From positions 783,899-822,754 of the forward strand of contig KB445801.1 of assembly GCA_000320605.2 (NCBI GenBank): a stretch of DNA of 38,856 nt. The letters are read 5' to 3'. Below are positions 32,445-38,856 of this stretch, piece by piece. Every line of letters begins with the position of its first letter. The first letter of the stretch is position 1. Source of the stretch: Gelatoporia subvermispora B. Its lineage: Eukaryota > Basidiomycota > Agaricomycetes > Polyporales > Gelatoporiaceae. Position numbers and translations under genes: made by a program. The notes below the pieces were generated by a model. That model saw only the letters and a list, made by a program, of their open reading frames with translations. It was not told the origin of the DNA and ran no database searches.

Positions 32445-35400
32445 ATGACAGGCCCGATCTCCGCAAAGCCCAGCCAGGGCTCCAGCCGTCTCTACGACGT
32501 GCCGTCGCTTGAAGATAACGGATCAAACTTCCAGACGTGGAAGTATCGCATCAAGACGGTCCTGGAGATCCGTGGGCTATGGAGAGTCGTAGACGGCTTG
32601 GAAATTAAACCGACAGCCAGAGTCACGGTAGCCACATCAGCCGAGAAAGGCATGTCGGTGAAGCCAACAAGCGACGGGGACGATTGGGACCTACGTAATC
32701 GAGAGGCACTCGCTCAGATTACCCTCACGCTCAAAGATGAGCCTCTGAATGGAGTTCTTGACGAGAGCAAGGCAAAAGGTGCCTGGGATAGGCTGTGTGA
32801 ACGGTACGAGGGCAAGGGAAAGCAAACAATCGCCTACCTCATAGGCGAGCTCTTCCGCGGCACGCTCTCGGACGACACGCCACTCGAACCCCAGCTTAAC
32901 GCCATGCGCCACAAGGCACGCATTCTCACATCACTCGGATCAGCGCTCGACGGCTCGACGACTCGCTTATCGCAGTCGCCATCGTGATTTCCCTGCCGGA
33001 ATTATATGGCGTGCTGCGAACGATCCTCATGACCTCCCCAGACAAGCTCGATGCCTCAGCGGTCATCGCGCAGATCCTGACAGAGGAAAAGTCACGCCGT
33101 GATCATATGAGCCAGAGCGTCCTTATGGCAAAGTTCAAAGGGAACTCAAAGGGCAAGAAGGACCAAAAGAAGAAGCCCGATGCCAAATCGAACAAGATCT
33201 GCGCTTACGGGCCGTGTGGGAAGAAGGGTTACGAGGAGCACGAGTGCCGAAGGAAGAAGGCGGATCTTGCCGCGAAATCAGACCAGACCGCCAAGGTGGC
33301 GAAGGCCGAGCCAATCGACGCAGAGCCCTGCCAGGGCTTCGCAGACCAAGTCTTCGTCGTGCAATCAGGAACAGGCAACCCGACCAGTTGGATCGTTGAT
33401 TCAGGAGCCTCGAACCACATGAGCTCCCAGCGCGATTTCTTCATATCCTACGAGGCGCTGGTACCACCCACTCGGATCTTCGTCGGTGACAAGCGATGGA
33501 TTCCCGCACACGGCATCGGGACAGCTAAGCTAAATCTAAAGCTCCCCGATGGATCGGTCAGCCGCATGCTAGTACAACGCACATACCACGTTCCCAAACT
33601 CGACGGTAACATGCTCTCTGTGGCTCGCTTAACCAACGACAAGTTTGACGTCCTATTCCACAGCAAAGGCTGCAACATTGTCAGCCCGCAAGGGAAGACC
33701 GCAGCAACGGCGGACAAAGTAGGTAACATGTACCTCCTTAACACCGTCCCTGTCACGCGTGAGAGGATATGTGTCGCACGCGCCAAGTGTCCCAACATGG
33801 AACTGAGTCCTGAGCGCGTCCTGGCAGCCAAAGCCGAGACCAAGTCTGAAGCTAGCATCGAGATCTGGCACCGACGCCTGGGCCACATCAGCCCGGACTC
33901 CGTGATGAAAATGGTCCAGAACGGCATGGTCAATGGGATGGCCATCACTGCGGACAGCAGCCCCGCAAAGGGGAACGTCTGCAAGCCATGCCTTGAGGGA
34001 AAGCAAGCTCGTGCCCCAATCCCAAAAGAGACGAGCAGCGAGACACCGCATGTGCTCTATCGGACGCATTCCGACCTGTGCGGCCACATGCAAACGCCAA
34101 TGCGCCAGGGGCATTACTATTTTGCCACCTGGATCGACGGGAAATTGCATCATCTCGCCGTGGATCTCATGAAGACCAAGGACGAGACGGACAAATTCTG
34201 GCAAAATTACGTCGAACGCTCAGAAGCCGAGCTTAGTCAGCGAGCTGTCAAACTCCGAACCGACGGCGGAGGCAAGTATACTTCCCGCGCCATGGAAAAA
34301 TACAACAAATCTAAGGGCATACATCACAAGATGTCTAACGCCTACACGCCGCAAGAGAATGGGCTCGCAGAGCGGATGAACCGCACGATTATGGAACGCG
34401 CACGTGCAATGCTTAGGGATGCGGGTCTACCCAATTCCTACTGGGGTGATGCCGTACTCTACGCAGCGTACGTCATCAACCGGACGCCGACGCGCGCACT
34501 CGATGGGAATGTCACCCCATATGAGGCGCACTATGGAACCAAACCCTTGGTAGCGCACCTCCGGATCTTCGGCTGCAAGGCATTTGTCCACGTCCCGGAC
34601 GAGAGACGCCAGAAGCTGGACGCCAAATCGCAGGAGTGCACGTTCATTGGGTATGCCGAAAATAGAAAGGCCTATCGCTTAGTGCACCGCCCGAGTGGGC
34701 GCATCATCGAATTGCGCAATGTCATCTTCGACGAAGGCGCTGGTGCCGAGCCGAGTTACGTCATCATAGAGCTCGAGCAGCTTGTCCCAGAAGCTCCCCC
34801 AGAGGCTCATCCCACCTCCAAGGCAAACAACAAGGGTAGCGAAATCGACACCGCCCAGGGAGACGCCAGCGTCGCGGAAGATGTGAGGGAAGTTGGGGCG
34901 AATCCAGTCCCATCGGATAGTCCCAAAGCGCCAACGCCTAAGACAGTGCCGGGTGACACGGTGGATCAGCCGACATCATCGGCGCACGCACAAGCGAGTG
35001 GCCGCTCAGGGTACCGCCCCTTCTGGTATCTGCCGACATCTGAAGTGTGGAGATCCTCACATCCGCGCAAGGCCCCCAAGCCGGACAACGATGACACCTT
35101 CAAAGTCACCTCGTACTCGAGACGTCCTGCAATCGCCAACAAGACAAGTCCAGACGACGCCGCCGAGAACGGAGGAACTGACAGCGGAGCGCCGGCAGTG
35201 GGCGCAGAGCACGTGAAGCGAGTCTCGATGTCAGAAGACCCGAACACGTACGAAGAAGCGATGTCACGGCCAGATGCGGATCGCTGGAAAGCCGCCTGTG
35301 CCGAGGAGCTACTCGCGTTCGCCAAGGCGAATCTGTACGATGAAGTTGAGCGCCCTAGGAACCGAAAGGTCGTGGGTTGCAAATGGGTATTCAAAGTCAA

Positions 35401-36772
35401 GAGAGGTCCCGACGGGGACTTTAAAAAATACAAGGCGAGATTAGTCGCGAAAGGGTTCATGCAGGTTGAGGGAATTGACTACAACGAGACATTCGCACCG
35501 GTAACAAAGTTCTCATCAATCCGAGCCCTACTGGCACTAGCCGCCAAGCTTGATCTCGAGATCCATCAAAAGGACGTCAAATCCGCGTTCCTGAACGGCG
35601 ATCTCGAGGAGGAGATCTACATGTCATGTCCTCCCGGATATGACGCAGGTGACGGGAAGGTCTGGAAGCTCAACAAATCGCTCTATGGCTTGAAGCAAGC
35701 TAGCTGGGAATGGTACAAGAAACTCCGCGGCGAATTCGAGGCCCTTGGATTCAAGCGCTGCGATTCCAATCACAGCGTATTCTACAAGATCGAAGATGGA
35801 CATCTAGTCATCGTCGCCGTGTACGTGGATGACATGCTAACCATCTCCCCCGATCTTGGCACCATCAGACGCATCAAGGGAGATCTCGGACAACATTTTG
35901 AGATGACTGACCTGGGCGAGGCACGCTGGATCCTAGGGATGGAAATCATTCGTGATCGGGGTAAACACACGATCGAGCTATCCCAGCGGCAATACGTGGA
36001 GGCAATCCTCACGCACATCGGGCTACAGGATGCCCGCCCAGTGAGCACCCCCATGGCCGTAAATCAAAAGCTGACCAAGTTGTCAGCACCCGAGATAGAT
36101 CCGAGACCATATCAGAGTGCACTCGGATCGCTCATGTATGCAATGCTTGGGTCACACCCCGACATTGCCTTCGCAGTAGGCGCGCTCAGCCGTCACGCAG
36201 CAAACCCAGGCGAGGAACACTGGAATTCTATTGTACGTGTCTACAAGTATCTACGCGGAACTACAGACGTGCGACTCGTCTATCGCGGCTCAACTCGTGA
36301 AGATGAGATGCATGGCTTCGTGGATGCGGACTGGGGCAGCGATCCGATCGACCGGATCTCGGTTACAGGACATGTCTTCCTGATGGCCGGCGGCACGGTT
36401 AGTTAGATGTTAAAGAAGCAGACCTCAACAGCACTATCGAGTACAGAGGCGGAGTACATGGGAATGGCATCAGCGACGAAGGAAGCGATGTGGCTGCGAG
36501 CGTTACTCACGGAGGTTGGACGACAAGTCAACAAGCCGACGATGCTCCTAGCCGACAACCAATCGGCAATGGCATTGGCGAGGAATGTGGTGTTCCACGA
36601 GCGCACTAAACACATCGGAGTTAGGTACCATTTTATGCAAGAGAAGATCGAAGAGGGTCAAGTCGATGTCGAATACATCCCAACGGGTGATCAAGTTGCA
36701 GACGTGTTGATGAAGGCATTAGTGCGAGAGAAGCACGAGTGTTTCACGAAGGGAATTGGACTGGAGTGGTGA
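32445..36772 (+). pseudogene. copia Gag-Pol polyprotein gene with frameshift and stop
   Basis: The Gag part starts at ATG 32445 (NFQTWKYRIKTVLEIRGLW, the UBN2/retrotran-gag type). A zinc-knuckle-like CAYGPCGKKGYEEHEC is near 33200. The protease motif WIVDSGASNHMSS is at about 33390. The integrase has HRRLGH...CKPCLEGKQ and the acidic residues in HSDLCG, TDGGGKY and QENGLAER. The reverse transcriptase has KARLVAKGF, VKSAFLNGDL, SLYGLKQA and the YVDD catalytic motif (about 35822). RNase H has DADW and STEAEY. Two lesions are visible. An imperfect 8-bp tandem duplication (CTCGACGG/CTCGACGA, 32946-32961) shifts the frame in Gag. A TAG at 36404-36406, where Trp is expected, cuts RNase H. Not able to make a full polyprotein. 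Confidence 0.94.
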
Positions 36773-36798
36773 ATCGTGCCACTACCGTTGAGTGGGCA

Positions 36799-36990
36799 TG
36801 TTGAAATGTGAGAATACACACCGGGAGTGACGCGGTGGAAGACGCACGTGAGCGACGTGCTTAGGTAATCGAGGAGAGAAAATGCCAGATTTGTTTTTTG
36901 TCCCTCAGTCTGTTTTGGCTACGCTACGCGAGCACGAGACTGAGCTACGGTACATTCATACTACCTACAGGTCCTGCGCAACCGACAATA
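36799..36990 (+). repeat. 3' LTR of the copia element (192 bp)
   Basis: It starts TGTTGAAATGTGAG and ends GACAATA, followed by the target duplication GAAGA. It holds an open frame from ATG 36882 (MPDLFFVPQSVLATLREHE) that also exists in the 5' LTR, where the 50-bp intron-like segment interrupts it in phase 0. Confidence 0.9.
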
Positions 36991-37005
36991 GAAGACTCTG
37001 TGGTG

Positions 37006-37187
37006 CATCAGCAAAATATGGAATCTGCTTTTGCGTGACTTTTCCTGCTTTGGGCTGCCAAAGTAGGAAAAGCGGGAAAATCCCAGTCCCAGGGGACTGG
37101 GATTTTGTCGCTTTTGTCACTTTTGGGGCGCCTACCGACCTCAAAAGACGTAAAAGCGGGGAAAGCGAAGATAAGATTTTGCTGATG
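37006..37187. mobile_element. MITE of the CATCAG family, copy 2 (182 bp)
   Basis: Starts CATCAGCAAAATAT and ends ATTTTGCTGATG, with a central hairpin CCCAGTCCCAGGGGACTGGG. The dinucleotide TG flanks it on both sides (37004-37005, 37188-37189). It interrupts the membrane-protein gene. Confidence 0.85.
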
Positions 37188-37365
37188 TGCCCCCCATAGC
37201 TAGTCCATGGGTGATCCGGATGATGATCAGGTTGAAGGCGATCCCCGTCATCTGTAGGAGCTGAGACGCAGTTTCGGAACGTTAGTCCACTGTGCTCTTC
37301 ATGCGGACAACTACCCCCTCACCGCTCCACCGACGATGTAGTCGACATTGCTCTTTGAGACTGTC

Positions 37366-37995
37366 GTCCCGAGTAGTGTTGTGCCAGGCCTGGCTCGGCT
37401 CGAAAGCCCGGGCTTGGGCTCGGCTTAGGGCGGCCCAGGGCTTTCAAAACCGTGAGCCGGGCCCGCTGGGGAGGGCTCGGGCCTGGCTCGGCTTGGCCGG
37501 GCTTTAGCCCGGGCTTTTCACATGTAGTGGTAGGTAAGTAATATCTCATTTCTGCAATGCAAAAGCGTTGAACTAACACTTACCGAATATAACAGAACGC
37601 TGTAGGTATCGAAATATCATGAGACGTCGCAAGATAATGCCTCGGAAGGTACGCGGGGATGCAAGTGCAACATGTCACGTGACTTCTTCACGAATTCAAC
37701 ATGACATCCGTACTTCAGCGAGACCCCGGAGTTGATTCTAAATGGTTTTTACCACCTTAGCAGAGCGGAAATTACATCCAGGTATGTCTCAAATAATCTA
37801 CTACTGCCTCACACAATAATTATACAAGTACTAGAAGCCCTGGGCTTCCAGGCTCGGCTTGGGCTTTCAAAAGTTCAGGCCGGGCCCTGACAGCGGGCTC
37901 CAAGGCGGCTTGGGCTCAGCTCGGCCCGGCTCCCAGGGGCCCGCCCGGCTCGGCTCGGGCTCGAAAGCCCAGCCCGGCACAACACTAGTCCCGAG
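37366..37995 (-). mobile_element. hAT-type MITE, copy 1 (37374-37987, 614 bp)
   Basis: The left end TAGTGTTGTGCCAGGC and the right end GCCCGGCACAACACTA are inverted repeats. The 8-bp duplication GTCCCGAG lies at 37366-37373 and 37988-37995. Terminal regions of over 130 bp are filled with GGGCTCGG/CCGAGCCC words; the centre is AT-richer and non-coding. The TAGTGTTG start is shared with the large hAT element at 5444-11631. It interrupts the membrane-protein exon. Confidence 0.9.
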
Positions 37996-38098
37996 GAAGA
38001 CCAGTGCAGTGGCTGTGTAGAGGAGCCCAGACTTGACCACGATGCAGATCACAAGCGACATACGCTGCCGTCCCACGACGTGCGCCTGCGCTGCACGC

Positions 38099-38626
38099 GT
38101 CACAGTCAGTGTTGTGCCGGGCCGGGCTTTCGAGCCCGAGCCGAGCCGGGCGGGCCCTCTGGGAGCCGGGCCGAGCCGAGCCCAAGCCGCCTTGAAGCCC
38201 GCTGTCAGGGCCCGGCCTGAACTTTCGAAAGCCTGAGCTGAGCCCGAAAGCCCGGGGCTTTTGGTACTTGTATATAATTAATGTATAAGGCAGTAACAGA
38301 GCATTTGAGACATACCTGAACCGAGTTTATGCCATCCTACGGTGGTAAGGAACCATTCAGAGTCAACTCCGGGGTCTTGCTGAAGTACGGCTGTGATGTT
38401 GAACCTGTGCAAAAGTCACGTGACATGTTGTACTTGTGTCCCCGCATACCTTTTGAAGTGTTCTCTTGTAACTTCTTGTAGTATTTCGCTACCTACAATG
38501 TTCTGTCTTATTTGTTAAGTGCTAGTTCAACGGTTTTACATAGCAAAAGTGATCTATAACTTGCCTACCACTATATGCAAAAAGCCCGGGCTAAAGCCCG
38601 GCCGAGCCGGGCCAGGCTGTCACAGT
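38099..38626 (+). mobile_element. hAT-type MITE, copy 2 (38107-38618), inverted relative to copy 1
   Basis: The left end CAGTGTTGTGCCGGGC and the interior match the reverse complement of copy 1 over about 500 bp (for example ACTCCGGGGTCT and AGTCACGTGACATGTTG). The 8-bp duplication GTCACAGT is perfect (38099-38106, 38619-38626). The right end stops at GGGCCAGGCT and lacks the last 100 or so bases of the terminal region seen in copy 1. Confidence 0.82.
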
Positions 38627-38856
38627 TTTTTGAAGCTAAACGCTTAACCAGCGCTAGAGCAGTGGCAGGCAGTATGTGTCCCATTCTCAGAACAGTGACG
38701 AGTTAGCTGGTAGTGGCTGCCTGCGTGGCTCCAGGCTAGTCACGTGACATAGCAGGCACGTGATGCGCACATGTGCAGATGTCCCAGAGTCACATGTCCC
38801 AGTCTAGGTCTGGCTAGGCATGGCTAGGTCTAGAAGGAGTCTAGAAGCGACAGGAA
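38627..38856. other. Unassigned DNA at the window end
   Basis: No continuation of the membrane-protein frame is found here. CACGTGA words recur (about 38740-38765) and GGTCTGGCTAGGCATGGCTAGG repeats short units at the very end, so another repeat may begin. Nothing can be named. Confidence 0.35.

Larger units (their letters stand above)
31911..36990 (+). mobile_element. Ty1/copia retrotransposon, inactivated
   Basis: LTRs are at 31911-32228 and 36799-36990. The target duplication GAAGA lies at 31906-31910 and 36991-36995. The presumed primer-binding site GGTTATGAGCCCC (32229-32241) follows the 5' LTR. It complements the anticodon arm of initiator tRNA-Met, as in Drosophila copia, which uses a half-tRNA primer. 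One polyprotein gene follows in copia order (protease, integrase, reverse transcriptase, RNase H). The leader carries a 151-bp MITE. The two LTRs differ in length because the 5' copy has a 126-bp extra segment. Confidence 0.93.
31761..38106 (-). pseudogene. Host multi-pass membrane-protein gene split by four transposons
   Basis: Host pieces are complement of 37996-38106, 37323-37373, (intron 37252-37322, GTGAGG...CTACAG), 37190-37251, 36996-37005 and 31761-31910. Ignoring the mobile elements and one copy of each target duplication, the pieces give 54 codons before the intron and 74 codons including the stop after it, with no internal stop. Visible features are a basic loop, a helix (SLVICIVVKSGLLYTATALV), NVDYIVGGA, a second helix (TGIAFNLIIIRI) and a Ser/Thr-rich cytoplasmic tail with WPVQVHIS, ending at TGA (31763-31761). 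This pattern is like the last two helices of the many 6-7-helix membrane proteins of unknown role in Agaricomycetes. The 5' part of the gene is not seen upstream of 38106. Confidence 0.75.

Overview
The window looks like nuclear DNA of a filamentous basidiomycete, most likely an Agaricomycete and possibly a polypore. The evidence is a GC-rich set of intron-dense genes with introns mostly of 48-75 bp and GT-AG borders, basidiomycete-style hAT and Ty1/copia elements, and a membrane-protein remnant of a type common in Agaricomycetes. This placement is inference; there is no rRNA or other marker to prove it.

Layout. (1) 1-11639 is a transposon graveyard. It holds a decayed hAT transposase (about 2080-4835) preceded by an unidentified coding remnant. 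It then holds a well-bounded hAT element (5444-11631, 8-bp target duplication CTATATAG). That element was itself entered by a non-autonomous LTR retrotransposon (8041-9880, target duplication AGCTT) and carries a 0.5-kb foldback element near its right end. (2) 12367-29912 is the gene-rich block. On the minus strand lie a 1580-residue Ras guanine-nucleotide exchange factor (6 exons) and a 334-residue NAD malate dehydrogenase (10 exons, with 8- and 16-nt microexons). On the plus strand lies a 713-residue protein with two RanBP2-type zinc fingers (10 exons, one GC-AG intron). On the minus strand follows PIH1 of the R2TP chaperone complex (4 exons, one 875-bp intron). A plus-strand DAHP synthase (8 exons, including a 4-nt microexon) shares a 386-bp divergent promoter with PIH1. 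All exon junctions were worked out by hand and every modelled coding length is a multiple of three. (3) 29913-38856 is a second transposon zone. A copia element (31911-36990), three small inverted-repeat elements of one family with 2-bp target duplications, and two hAT-type MITEs lie here.

The most interesting result is hidden in zone 3. When each mobile element and one copy of its target duplication are ignored, the leftover host DNA on the minus strand reads as a single open frame with one intron. It has membrane helices and a C-terminal tail ending at 31761. A host membrane-protein gene has therefore been split by four separate insertions, and the pieces now span nearly 6.4 kb.

The working genes are housekeeping functions with no operon-like logic: Ras signalling, the malate/oxaloacetate step, RNA-binding zinc fingers, Hsp90 co-chaperone assembly, and the first step of the shikimate pathway. 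The novelty is in gene architecture (microexons, unusual introns) and in the nested and partly undescribed mobile elements.
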